The notes below the pieces were generated by a model. It ran no database searches and was not told where the DNA came from. It saw only the letters and a list, made by a program, of their open reading frames with translations. Of a DNA stretch of 60,884 nucleotides, positions 34,285-43,172 are shown piece by piece. Positions within the stretch are counted from its first letter, which is position 1. Each line of letters begins with the position of its first letter. The position numbers and the translations under genes were made by a program. The DNA comes from Phycisphaerae bacterium. Its GTDB lineage: Bacteria > Planctomycetota > Phycisphaerae > UBA1845 > PWPN01. The stretch covers positions 1 to 60,884 of the forward strand of contig JAUCQB010000014.1 in NCBI GenBank assembly GCA_030372985.1, read 5' to 3'.

Positions 34285-35265
34285 TCACAATCCTCCTATC
34301 CCGCCCCGGCCGCGGAGCAGCAGGTACAGGAAAAACGCCCCGCCGATCAGGTTGGTCAGCACCCCGACCGGCACCTGCCGGGAATCGCCGGTCATCCACC
34401 ACATTGCGTTGCGGGCCAGCAGGTCGCACAACGGCAAGAACGCCGCCCCTGTCAGGACGCAGGCCGGCAGCAGATATCGGTGCTGGGGACCGACCATGTG
34501 GCGGGCAAGGTGCGGGATCATCAGCCCGACAAAACCGATCGGGCCGCAGTGAGCCACCACCCCGGCCGTCAGAAGCGAGGCGGCGAAATAAATCACCAGC
34601 CGCGAACGGCCAACCGACACGCCCCGCCCGGCCGCGACGACCTCGCCCATCATCAGCAGGTCCAAGTCTCGGTGCAGCCAGGCAACCACTCCCCCGCCGA
34701 CGGCCGCCATGGCAAGGGTTTCATACACAGGGTCGAAACCGACCACCTGCAGCGACCCCATCGTCCACTGCAGGATCGCTTCGAGGTCGTACCTCTGAGC
34801 CAGAAAGAGGACCATGACGATCAGGGCCGAGCAGATGAACCCAATGGTGATACCGGCCAGCAGCAGCGTGCCGATGCCGCCGCTCCGCCGCAGGTTGGCC
34901 ACCAGGTAGACCACGCTCATACACACGACCGCTCCGGCAAAGGCCGCCAGGCTGACCAGCGGCACCCCGTGCCACAAACCCCCGCCGACGAGCAGGATGA
35001 CGACGGCCGCGCCCAACGATGCTCCGCTGGAAACACCGAGCGTATAGGGTGAGGCCAGCGGGTTGCGGAACAACGACTGGAACATCGCTCCGGCAACGGC
35101 CAGCGACGCGCCGGCCAGCATGCCCATCAGGAGCCGCGGCAAACCGAGCTCGTGCCAAGTCAGCGAAAACGGTACGCCGGTGGTCCCGACCGCGACCGAT
35201 ATGCCTGACACGGCAGCCAGCAGCGCCACCAGGAGGACGTAAGCTTGCCAATGCCTTGCCGTCAT
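34285..35265 (-). CDS. FecCD/BtuC-type ABC transporter permease
   Basis: This is the membrane part of an importer for iron-siderophore, haem or cobalamin. The 326-aa protein has about nine transmembrane segments and family motifs: PRLLMGMLAGASLAVAGAMFQ, NPLASPYTLGVSSGASLGA, GFVGLMIPHLARHMVG and GD-S-RQVPVGVLTNLIGG near the end. The ATPase gene ends nine nt upstream. No substrate-binding protein is encoded in the window, so the substrate cannot be told; iron or B12 are most likely. Confidence 0.93.
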   Translation of the reverse strand: MTARHWQAYVLLVALLAAVSGISVAVGTTGVPFSLTWHELGLPRLLMGMLAGASLAVAGAMFQSLFRNPLASPYTLGVSSGASLGAAVVILLVGGGLWHGVPLVSLAAFAGAVVCMSVVYLVANLRRSGGIGTLLLAGITIGFICSALIVMVLFLAQRYDLEAILQWTMGSLQVVGFDPVYETLAMAAVGGGVVAWLHRDLDLLMMGEVVAAGRGVSVGRSRLVIYFAASLLTAGVVAHCGPIGFVGLMIPHLARHMVGPQHRYLLPACVLTGAAFLPLCDLLARNAMWWMTGDSRQVPVGVLTNLIGGAFFLYLLLRGRGGIGGL

Positions 35266-35274
35266 GCGAACGCC

Positions 35275-36042
35275 TCAAACGCGTAGCTGGATCGAGACCC
35301 CGCCTTCTTCACCACGATGCAGCACGAACTCCGTCCCGAACAACGCTCGCAAGCGGGAGGTGTCCAGAAGGGCCTCGACGCGATCGTCGAACACCGTCCG
35401 CCCCTCCCGAACCGCCACGACCCGGCCGCCCAGGGCGATGGGCAGGTTCAGGTCGTGACAGATGACCACCAACGTGCGCGTCCCGCCCGCCAGGTGGCGC
35501 ATGATCCGGATCAGCTCCGCCTGATGGGCCGGGTCCAGGGCGCTGGTTGGTTCATCGAGGAACATGGCCGGGGCCTGCTGGGCCAGGGCGGCGGCGATCC
35601 AGACCTTCTGCCGCTCGCCGCCGGAGAGGGTATCGACCGTGCGGTCGAGCAAATCGCCGACACGACACGCTTCAACCGCCTCGGAGATCGCCCGATGATC
35701 GACATCGGAGAGCGGATCCAATGGGCGCACATGGGCGTAACGACCTGTCTCGACCACGTCGCGGACCCGAAAACCCAGGTAACCCTCGTGAATCTGGGGA
35801 ACGTAAGCGATACGACGCGCTATTTCGCGGCGGCTAAACCGGCCGAGAGGCAGGCCATCGAGACTCACACCACCGCCTGCCGCCGGTATCAGCCCCAACA
35901 AACCGCCCATCAGCGTCGACTTACCCGCCCCGTTGGGGCCAATGATCGACAGGCATTCGCCGTCGCCGATCCGCAGCGAAACGTCCCGCAAGACGGTTCG
36001 GCCCAGTCGACGGATGGTGAGCTTCTCGGCCTCGATGGTCAT
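35275..36042 (-). CDS. FepC/BtuD-type ABC transporter ATP-binding protein
   Basis: This is the ATPase of the importer, acting on the inner face of the membrane. From ATG 36042 it has 255 aa: Walker A GPNGAGKST (35-43), Q-loop VPQIHEGYLG, signature LSGGERQKV, Walker B AMFLDEPTSALD and H-loop VICHDLNL. It is the first gene of ATPase-permease-nth. The region upstream (36082-36224) contains a 15-bp inverted repeat. Confidence 0.93.
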   Translation of the reverse strand: MTIEAEKLTIRRLGRTVLRDVSLRIGDGECLSIIGPNGAGKSTLMGGLLGLIPAAGGGVSLDGLPLGRFSRREIARRIAYVPQIHEGYLGFRVRDVVETGRYAHVRPLDPLSDVDHRAISEAVEACRVGDLLDRTVDTLSGGERQKVWIAAALAQQAPAMFLDEPTSALDPAHQAELIRIMRHLAGGTRTLVVICHDLNLPIALGGRVVAVREGRTVFDDRVEALLDTSRLRALFGTEFVLHRGEEGGVSIQLRV

Positions 36043-36118
36043 GGGCAGGGATTGTAACGCTCGGGAAGCTGAGGTGCACACGCCTCAGCAGCCCTCCCCG
36101 CTGTCGCCTGCGAGACTG

Positions 36119-36199
36119 GGGACTGGGGCTTGGCGATTGGCCTCCCGATTGGAGATGATCGTCCTCATCCCCAGCCCCTAGGCCCAAGCCCCCAGTCCC
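36119..36199. repeat. Long inverted repeat between dapL and the ABC operon
   Basis: GGGACTGGGGCTTGG (36119-36133) and CCAAGCCCCCAGTCCC (36184-36199) form a near-perfect stem of about 15 bp around a 50-nt loop. It lies 3' of dapL and 5' of the ABC ATPase on the minus strand, where it could end the dapL transcript. No T tract. Confidence 0.5.
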
Positions 36200-36224
36200 G
36201 CGCCCCGCCATGTCGCCGAAGCCG

Positions 36225-37457
36225 TTACCAGAGGAACCGATCGCGAGCCAGTCGTTCTTTCAGGGCGGCCATCAGGACGTCCTCATCGGCCTCCGTTGGT
36301 GCCTGGTAAGTGACCGAGAACCGCAGATAGGCCCCGGCATCGTCCCACGGCACGGTGCAGATCGACCGCTCGCGGATCAGGAATTGCGAACAATCCTCGG
36401 CCGTCGCGAACGTCGGTCCGCCTTGGACACCCTTGGGCGAACGGGCATAGAGGAAATAGGTCCCCCCGGGCATCTTGGCGTCAAAACCGATCTCATTGAG
36501 CGTGGCCACCAGCTTGCGGAGCCGCCGCTCGTACTTGGTGCGCACCGCAACGGGAATGGACGGATCGTTGAGACCGGCGATCGCCGCTTTCTGAATGGCC
36601 ATGAACTGCCCGCTGTCGGAGTTGTCCTTCACGTCAGCGAAGGCCCGCACGATCCGCTCGTGGCCGGCCACGAAACCGAGCCGCCAGCCGATCATATGGA
36701 AGCCTTTGCTCATCGAATGAACCTCGACGCCCACCTCCTTTGCGCCGTCGATCTGGAGGAAGCTCAGAGGCCTGCGCCCGTAGGTCAGCATGATGTGGGC
36801 GGCGTCGTTGACCACGACGATTTGGTGCTTGAGGGCGAAATCGATCACCTTTCTGAAGAACGCCTCGTCGGCCAGGGCGCCGGTGGGGCTGTTCGGGTAG
36901 TTGAGCACCATCAGCTTGGCGCGGCGGCGGATGTCATCCGGTATCGCGTCGAGATCCGGCTTGAAGCCGTTCTTCTCCTCGAGCGGCAGCCTGAAAACCG
37001 AGCCGCCGTAGTACTGCGTGTGCGTGCCGGCCACCGGGTAGCCGGGCACCGTCATCAAGGTAATGTCGCCTTGATTGATGAAAACAGCCGGCAGCATGGC
37101 CAAGGCCGGCTTCGAACCGATGCAGTGGTTGACCTCGGTAACCGGGTCAAGCGTGACGCCGAATTCGCGCTTCATGAACGCGGCCGCGGCTTCCTTGTAC
37201 TCCGGGATGCCGTTGTCGGCGTAGCCCCGGTTCTCCAACCGATCCACCTCGACCTTCATGGCCTCGCGGATCGGCCTGGGAGCCATCTCGTCGTTCTCCC
37301 CGATGCCAAAATCAAGCAACGGACGGTCCGGGAAATCCTTGATCGCCGCCCGCTTGGCCCGCTTGATGTTCTCGAACTTGTAGATGGCCGTGCCCTTGCC
37401 GTACCGGGCCCCGCCGATCCGGTCCGCGAACAACGATTGAAAATAGGGGTCGCTCAT
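36225..37457 (-). CDS. dapL: LL-diaminopimelate aminotransferase
   Basis: This PLP enzyme converts tetrahydrodipicolinate straight to LL-diaminopimelate for lysine and peptidoglycan synthesis. The 410-aa protein matches DapL: FGIGENDEMAP, NRGYADNGIPEYKEA, NHCIGSKPALAMLP, VPGYPV, VLNYPNSPTGA, NDAAHIML and the PLP lysine in SMSKGFHMIGWRLGF. DapL is known from plants, Chlamydiae and several bacterial groups including planctomycetes. Its presence means the acyl-diaminopimelate steps are probably bypassed. Confidence 0.9.
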   Translation of the reverse strand: MSDPYFQSLFADRIGGARYGKGTAIYKFENIKRAKRAAIKDFPDRPLLDFGIGENDEMAPRPIREAMKVEVDRLENRGYADNGIPEYKEAAAAFMKREFGVTLDPVTEVNHCIGSKPALAMLPAVFINQGDITLMTVPGYPVAGTHTQYYGGSVFRLPLEEKNGFKPDLDAIPDDIRRRAKLMVLNYPNSPTGALADEAFFRKVIDFALKHQIVVVNDAAHIMLTYGRRPLSFLQIDGAKEVGVEVHSMSKGFHMIGWRLGFVAGHERIVRAFADVKDNSDSGQFMAIQKAAIAGLNDPSIPVAVRTKYERRLRKLVATLNEIGFDAKMPGGTYFLYARSPKGVQGGPTFATAEDCSQFLIRERSICTVPWDDAGAYLRFSVTYQAPTEADEDVLMAALKERLARDRFLW

Positions 37458-37478
37458 CGTTCATCCGTCCTCGAAGCC

Positions 37479-37512
37479 AAAAACAAAGGCCGGCCTTCAG
37501 AAGACCGGCCTT
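37479..37512 (-). terminator. Rho-independent terminator after the large secreted protein
   Basis: On the minus strand, AAGGCCGG pairs with CCGGCCTT (37486-37493 and 37505-37512) and is followed by TTTGTTTTT. This is the clearest intrinsic terminator in the window; it lies 64 nt past the stop of the 1.2-kaa gene and before dapL. Confidence 0.85.
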
Positions 37513-37575
37513 CAGGGTTCATATCAATAACACGCAGGCGATTCCGATACAACCCGCCACCCACGGTCGACACCC

Positions 37576-40500
37576 CTAGCTGGCACAATTCGGGTCCGCC
37601 GGCGTGTTCTCGCCGCTGTAGCACCGCTGGAAGGCGGCGAAGTCGGCCTGATCGACGTCTCCGTCAACGTCCAGGTCCCTGGTGCCGCATCCTTCATCGT
37701 ACGAGATGCCCGGCCCGGAGGCGCAGGCCTTGAACAGATCGTAGTCATTCTGGTCCACGTCACAATCGCCGTCGAAGTCCGCAGCCACCGCCGCCACGGT
37801 GGTCACCGCATAGTCGTAGGTACCGTTGGCGACGTTTGCGGAGTTGTAGCCTTGCACATGGAGGTACCAGGCACCGGGCGCGGTCGGCGTGGTTGTGAGG
37901 GTGCCGCCTGACCACTGTGTTTCCGAACCCGTCCAGGTGTGCGTCGGTTCCTGGTCCCAGGCGTAACGATAGTACTCGACCTGGCCCGCGCCAAAACCGT
38001 TCACCGCCGTCCAGGCGATCGTCTGGTTGACACACGCCGTTGGCTTGTCGGGCGTGATGCTGCCCGACGTCGGCGGCACAGACAATGTCCATTGAGCCAC
38101 AGGCGCACAGTCGGCCGTCTCGACGGCGTCGCCGTTTCTGGCCCGAGCCACGAAGTTGTACTGGGTATTGGCCGCCAAGCCTGACGATGTCCACGCCCCC
38201 AGGCTTGTCTGCCAGCCCGAATTGGTGTCGGCGGTCGTGTTGGAGACGCGTACGCCCGAGTTGCCGAGGGTCAGATTCGAGAGTGGCCCGGCGGGGCTGA
38301 CGTTAATGCTCGTCGCGGTAACCGTCCCGAAAGTCACGCCGGACGGAGTCTGAATCAGCGAATAGAGTGTCTGCCCGGCTGACGGGCCGGATTCACCCGA
38401 AGCGTTGAAAGCGTGGATCCGGCGGGTGTACTGTGTGTTCGCAACGATACCGGTGGTTTCGTCCCACTGGGTGGTGTTCGCGGCCAGATCGCCGGATACG
38501 CTTGTGCCACCCGTGTCTTTTACGCGGTAGCCGGTCTCATTGGCCACATCATTCCACTTCCACCGGATGCTGGTCGTGCCCAAGGCCACCGGTGTGCCGT
38601 CGATCGGTGCTGAGGGAATGTCGCTGCACGCGGGCTCGGCGTCATCCACCCATAGCGAACCGGCCGTACCGGTCGCCACCGCATCGAGGTAGACCGTAAT
38701 CACGGAACTCGCTGCGATGATCGTCTGCGAGGACTGCACCCAGCTCGTGGAAGTCTGCACCGCGCTCCAGGAGATGGTTCCGCTCTGGGGATCGGTCCCT
38801 CCATAGGCATCCAGCCCGATGTAGGGCGCGATCTGCATGTTCGAGCACTTGAACCAGGCCTTCACGGTATAGCTCTGGCCGAGCGTCACGTCGAATCGCT
38901 GGTAAACGCCGCCTTCGTCGCTGCTACTTGCCGAATAGATCTTCTGCGAATGCAGACCACCATGGTACTGGGTCGTGTCGTCGGAGCAGGTCACGTTGCC
39001 CGAGTAGTTGTACTTCGTCCAGTGGTTGCCCACCCCGCTGGTGAACCCGTTCTCGAAACCGGCGTTCTGCAGGCATGTCGAGCCGATCCCGCCAACGCTA
39101 TAAGGCCCGAGATTCAATACGGTTGTGTTGATCGCTTTCGGGCTGTCGTCATTGTACGAACGCAGGTGCAGGTACCAGGTCGTTCCGTTCGATCCGACCT
39201 GTTTGACTAGCGCTCCGCTGGTCCAAAGCTGTTCTCCGGTCCAGCTTGAAGGGTTGCCCGCGCTCTGGTTCCACAGGTAGCCGAACTGGCCCACCTTGTT
39301 CGCTCCGGTGCCGAATCCGTTCGTGGCGGTGAAGGTCACGCTGGAATTCGCGATCAGGCCCGCGCTGCTGGAGCTCTTGTCACACGAAACGGTCGGCGAA
39401 GCCGTGTCGCCGCCGTAGGTGGGCGGAAGGGGCACCGTGTACTTGCTCTGTCCGACCGAGCCCGCGGACTCGCCGCACGCGTTGTACGCATACACCATGC
39501 GGGTGTACGGCGTGTTGGCGCTGAGGGCGTTCTCCTGCCACTGGGTGGTGTTGGCCGGCAGATCGCCGGATCGGGTCACCCCACCGGCATCCTTGAGCCG
39601 GTAGCCGCCCTCATCGGCGACGTCGGTCCATCTCCACGTGATCCTGTCCTCGGCGTCGGCGGTCGGGGTACCATCAGTCGGAGTCAGCGGCGGGTTGTAT
39701 GCCAGCGAGAGGGCCACCTCGTTTGAGGTCGCACTTCCGTAGAGATTCGTGACCACGCATCGGTAGTTCGCCACGTCGTCGACATCCGCATTGCTCACCG
39801 TGAACCGCCCGGTCGTCACACCGGCATAGTGACCGCCGTTCGTCAGATCGACCTGATTCTTCTGCCATTGATACGTGAGCGACCCGGCTCCCGTCGCCGC
39901 CACCGCAAACGTCGCCATGCCTCCGAAGCAGGCCGTCTGCGCCGCAGGCTGTTGAGTGACGGTTGGTGGCTGAGGCGTGGTATGGACGAGATCAACCATG
40001 AAGCCCATCTCAACCGCCGATGTGCCGGGGTCGTTGTCATCGTCGTACGAGCCGTAGCCGACCATGATGCTCCCGTCGGCGGAGATGCCGTAAACCCGGT
40101 CCAGAGACGCCCAACGCGACATGTCCACGCCCAGCCCCTCAAGCACCGCGTACAGATCGTGTACACCGGCGTTGTCCCAATAGACCGCCTTATAGCCGCC
40201 GTACTTGAAGGTTCCATAGCTGGTTCCGCCGATCACCGGGTTGGTCGCGCTGTCCGAGATGCAGTAGCCGAAGCTCAGCGTATCGCCGGCCCCAAGCGCC
40301 CCCAGGTCAACTGGCCGGGCCCAGACGAGTCCCGGTTCGGGGGCCAGTTGAGGGCTGGCCGGAACCTGCCATTTGAACGCGTGGTACAGGCTCAGGTTGT
40401 ACGGATCGTAGGTCAGATACCCGGTGGCCCACTTGGCACTCGGGCCGATGGCCGTGGCTCGCCCTTTGTAGTACTCGGTGTCGCCATAACCGGCAAACCG

Positions 40501-41184
40501 CTTGAGCTGGTCCCAGCCGCAGTCGCCGCCTGCACCACCATCTTTGGTCCAATCGAAGATGAAGATCGGGTGATCGTATCGCCAGTCAGGGTTCGTCTGG
40601 CCGTTACCCCAGTTATTCTTTCCCACGGCCCAGCCGTTGTGGGCCACGCCGTAGGCATTCTGGTAGTAGCCCCAGTAATCAATGTAGGAATTGACTACAT
40701 CACGGTACCGATAAGCCTTCTCATTCTCCGCCGGGTACGAACTGCCGACGATCCAGGTGGTCCCGGTGGCCGGGTCGCGCGTCATAGCGTATACGCTGCG
40801 GACGCCTCCGCCGGGCTGCGGCGGAAGAACAGACCAGCTCCCGGATTCCCATTTCCGGCCCAGGCCGCCGATGATGCCGCAGGCCCGAAGGCTGCCGTCG
40901 CTGAAGCTGGCGCAGCCGGTCACGTTGGCATTGGTGCCGCCGGGGTTACCCATGTCCTGGGTCCCGCCGCTTTTCGACCAGAAGAAGGGCCAGTCGAGAC
41001 CTGATTTCCTGCTGAGGCCAACCACCCATTGGCCGTCCTCGGAGACCGCCTTGCATCTGCTGTATTTACCAGCAGTTTCCTCCATTACACCGACTACCCA
41101 GATCTCGGCACTGAATGCCCTCGCAGATCCGAACACAACGACGAGCATCACCGTGACCGCCAATGCACTACGACACTTACGCAC
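37576..41184 (-). CDS. Secreted multi-domain protein (HAF, Ig, FN3, CBM-like, dockerin)
   Basis: This 1202-aa extracellular protein starts at GTG 41184, where GGAGG lies five nt upstream (a GTG four codons earlier is in frame). The signal peptide ends at ARAFSA. Residues about 30-400 contain HAF-type repeats (CKAVSEDGQWVVGLS; YGISADGSIMVGYG). An Ig-like domain follows (about 405-490, YQWQKN...YRCVV), then FN3-like modules in pairs that repeat the pattern GYRLKDAGG...GDLPANTTQW and GYRVKDTGG...GDLAANTTQW. Near residue 700-830 is a CBM4/9-like domain (ENGFTSGVGNHW, EGGVYQRFDV). The C-terminus has a dockerin-like pair of calcium loops (DFDGDCDVDQNDYD, DLDVDGDVDQADF). No catalytic domain is evident; it is probably a matrix, adhesion or binding protein. 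Confidence 0.78.
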   Translation of the reverse strand: MRKCRSALAVTVMLVVVFGSARAFSAEIWVVGVMEETAGKYSRCKAVSEDGQWVVGLSRKSGLDWPFFWSKSGGTQDMGNPGGTNANVTGCASFSDGSLRACGIIGGLGRKWESGSWSVLPPQPGGGVRSVYAMTRDPATGTTWIVGSSYPAENEKAYRYRDVVNSYIDYWGYYQNAYGVAHNGWAVGKNNWGNGQTNPDWRYDHPIFIFDWTKDGGAGGDCGWDQLKRFAGYGDTEYYKGRATAIGPSAKWATGYLTYDPYNLSLYHAFKWQVPASPQLAPEPGLVWARPVDLGALGAGDTLSFGYCISDSATNPVIGGTSYGTFKYGGYKAVYWDNAGVHDLYAVLEGLGVDMSRWASLDRVYGISADGSIMVGYGSYDDDNDPGTSAVEMGFMVDLVHTTPQPPTVTQQPAAQTACFGGMATFAVAATGAGSLTYQWQKNQVDLTNGGHYAGVTTGRFTVSNADVDDVANYRCVVTNLYGSATSNEVALSLAYNPPLTPTDGTPTADAEDRITWRWTDVADEGGYRLKDAGGVTRSGDLPANTTQWQENALSANTPYTRMVYAYNACGESAGSVGQSKYTVPLPPTYGGDTASPTVSCDKSSSSAGLIANSSVTFTATNGFGTGANKVGQFGYLWNQSAGNPSSWTGEQLWTSGALVKQVGSNGTTWYLHLRSYNDDSPKAINTTVLNLGPYSVGGIGSTCLQNAGFENGFTSGVGNHWTKYNYSGNVTCSDDTTQYHGGLHSQKIYSASSSDEGGVYQRFDVTLGQSYTVKAWFKCSNMQIAPYIGLDAYGGTDPQSGTISWSAVQTSTSWVQSSQTIIAASSVITVYLDAVATGTAGSLWVDDAEPACSDIPSAPIDGTPVALGTTSIRWKWNDVANETGYRVKDTGGTSVSGDLAANTTQWDETTGIVANTQYTRRIHAFNASGESGPSAGQTLYSLIQTPSGVTFGTVTATSINVSPAGPLSNLTLGNSGVRVSNTTADTNSGWQTSLGAWTSSGLAANTQYNFVARARNGDAVETADCAPVAQWTLSVPPTSGSITPDKPTACVNQTIAWTAVNGFGAGQVEYYRYAWDQEPTHTWTGSETQWSGGTLTTTPTAPGAWYLHVQGYNSANVANGTYDYAVTTVAAVAADFDGDCDVDQNDYDLFKACASGPGISYDEGCGTRDLDVDGDVDQADFAAFQRCYSGENTPADPNCAS

Positions 41185-41672
41185 GATGGCCTCCACTCCA
41201 TGGAATCCGGAAATGATGCAGAAAAAACATCAAGCCGCGATTCTCAACCATTGACATGGGCTTCCGTCCGATCCGCCGATATCGCCTGACTGGCTGCATT
41301 TCCTTCTGGACGGTGTGCCACCACCGTGGACTATTCCGGAAGAATCAGCACCGAAACAGACGATCTAGGCTGTATTATATCGACTGTCGTCAACAAGAGC
41401 AACGGTTTTTTGTCGACGTTTCGCCGCGAGGCTGGTCACCCGCTGGCCGGTTCCCCAGGTCTGAAATGGGTTTCCCCGGCGTCTGCCGGATCTGAAACCG
41501 ACGTGTCGAAACTGACTTCGCCACGGATGGCCAGTGAGAGAGCCTGGCGCGAACGAGGTGCGCGGGACTTCTGTCAGAAAACTTCGGCCCGGTTTTACCT
41601 GGAATGACACCCAGCCAAACGCCGCAACGCCCGGGACCTCGTCTTCGCCGGGGCCGGATTCCTGCCTCCGGG
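41185..41672. other. Intergenic stretch upstream of the large secreted protein
   Basis: About 490 nt with no gene I can support on either strand; it should contain the promoter of the large secreted protein on the minus strand. No recognised repeat or RNA. Confidence 0.4.
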
Positions 41673-42824
41673 CTACCGGCACACTTCGCCACTGACGTTG
41701 TCGATAAAGTCATTGATCGTCGCAACTTCCGGGTTGATGGTGCCGCCGGCAGCGACGTAGATCCCACAAGTGGCGGAATGCGCGAACGTGCAGTTATCAG
41801 CAAAAACCCGCACTGGAGCGGTGTTCAGGCTGAGATTGGCGCTGGTCGCTCCCCCATACTCAATGGTCACCAAGGTAAGATTGTTGCTTGGCGAGGAGGT
41901 GTTCGTATAGCTCAACCCTTCCCAGGAACCGGGCGTCTGCGTCACCCCCGTCAAGATGATTTCACGTCCCGGCGCGCCTACCGCCCCCAAGGAGCCGGTG
42001 CTCTGCACGTTCATCGCACCGCCGCTGGTGAAGGCGATGATCACACCCGGCGAAAGTGTGAGGTCTCCGGCAACCTGGATGCTCGTAGCCTGGTAGTCAA
42101 CCCCCAGGTCCGCCCAGATCTGAGCGTCCGTGACGGTCCCTTCGCTCAGGACGATCGATGGCTGGTCGTTGCCCGTGTAGTCACTGTCGAGATCGAGGTA
42201 CTGCATGACGTTCGGCGGCAACACGCATGGTCCTTGGGCGTTCTGCGTCAGCGCGTTGGAGGCAAAGCCGTTCAGATCGACATCACCAACCACATACAGC
42301 CCGCTGCCGGCGGATTGCCCCACGGTACAATGGGAAATCAGCACCCCGGTCATTCCGTCGGTCGAAGACAAGAACAAACCACCCGAATCGGATGACCCCC
42401 CGTATTGAATGTTGACATATTCGAGTCGATTGCTGCTGGAGTTGCTGTCCAGGAAGCTTATTCCGCCCCACGACCCGCGAGTCTGGGTTGCCCCCGTGAA
42501 GGTGATCGGTGAGCCGGCCGTACCAACCGCATTCAGAAAGCCGGTGGACTCGATGATCAGCGAGCTTCCGGGCTGGCACCGGATGGTCGTGCCGGACAGA
42601 AGCGTCAAACCCGCCGTAACGTGAATGGTGCCCGTCAGGTCATACAAGCCCACGGGGAGTGTGGTGTCCGTGGCGATATCTGCATCCAGTGGCGTGTAAT
42701 CGTCACCGGTATCATCGTCGTCCGGCGGCGGCGCCGGGCTGCACGCGGCCCCGCTGATCAGGATCAGTCCGGTTAACAGAATGAACGCAACCGCACCAAG
42801 AGAAGCCAATCTTCTGCCTGTCAT
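41673..42824 (-). CDS. Repeat lipoprotein, probably beta-helical (paralog 1)
   Basis: This 383-aa lipoprotein starts at ATG 42824 with GAAGGAG ten nt upstream. A signal peptide ends at SGAAC, followed by an acidic linker (PPPDDDDTGDD). The body consists of two copies of a unit found also in the neighbouring 570-aa gene: L-x-S-GTTI (threshold), GTAGSPITFTG, W-x-G-I/L-x-x-x-x-S-x-x-NRLEYVNIQYGG, then NCTF/HCTVGQSAGSGLYV. Such runs of short turns with regular Gly, Thr and Asn suggest a right-handed parallel beta-helix. No pectate-lyase catalytic triad is seen. It is most likely a surface-anchored structural or binding protein. Confidence 0.72.
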   Translation of the reverse strand: MTGRRLASLGAVAFILLTGLILISGAACSPAPPPDDDDTGDDYTPLDADIATDTTLPVGLYDLTGTIHVTAGLTLLSGTTIRCQPGSSLIIESTGFLNAVGTAGSPITFTGATQTRGSWGGISFLDSNSSSNRLEYVNIQYGGSSDSGGLFLSSTDGMTGVLISHCTVGQSAGSGLYVVGDVDLNGFASNALTQNAQGPCVLPPNVMQYLDLDSDYTGNDQPSIVLSEGTVTDAQIWADLGVDYQATSIQVAGDLTLSPGVIIAFTSGGAMNVQSTGSLGAVGAPGREIILTGVTQTPGSWEGLSYTNTSSPSNNLTLVTIEYGGATSANLSLNTAPVRVFADNCTFAHSATCGIYVAAGGTINPEVATINDFIDNVSGEVCR

Positions 42825-43172
42825 CGTTTTGCACTCCTTCGAATCAGCGCTTGTACCCAATCTGCCACGAGCCTGACGACTATTCGTCAGCAGGGCGACA
42901 GTATAGGGAGCATTCGATCCCTTGTCACGCTGGGATCGCGGGCCTGCACAACAGGCCGCGGGACCGCAACCAGTCTTGCCCGGACCGCTCGGCGTCATGG
43001 TGCCGAAACACGCCTGGAATCTATATCGACAACTGCAGGGCGGACCGCCAGCCCGTCAGCTCAGCCGCGAAGATGTCTGATGACGCCGGACGCCAGGAAG
43101 CGACTCGCCTCCGGTGGCCGCTCAGACCGCCGGAGGCGAGGTCAGGCACATATCAGAAATCCTGGAACGTAG
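42825..43172. other. Gap between the two repeat lipoproteins, with hairpin
   Basis: About 350 nt. A strong hairpin, CTCGCCTCCGG (43104-43114) / CCGGAGGCGAG (43130-43140), lies 33 nt past the stop of the upstream lipoprotein gene and probably ends its transcript, though no T tract follows. The rest has no supported gene. Confidence 0.5.
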
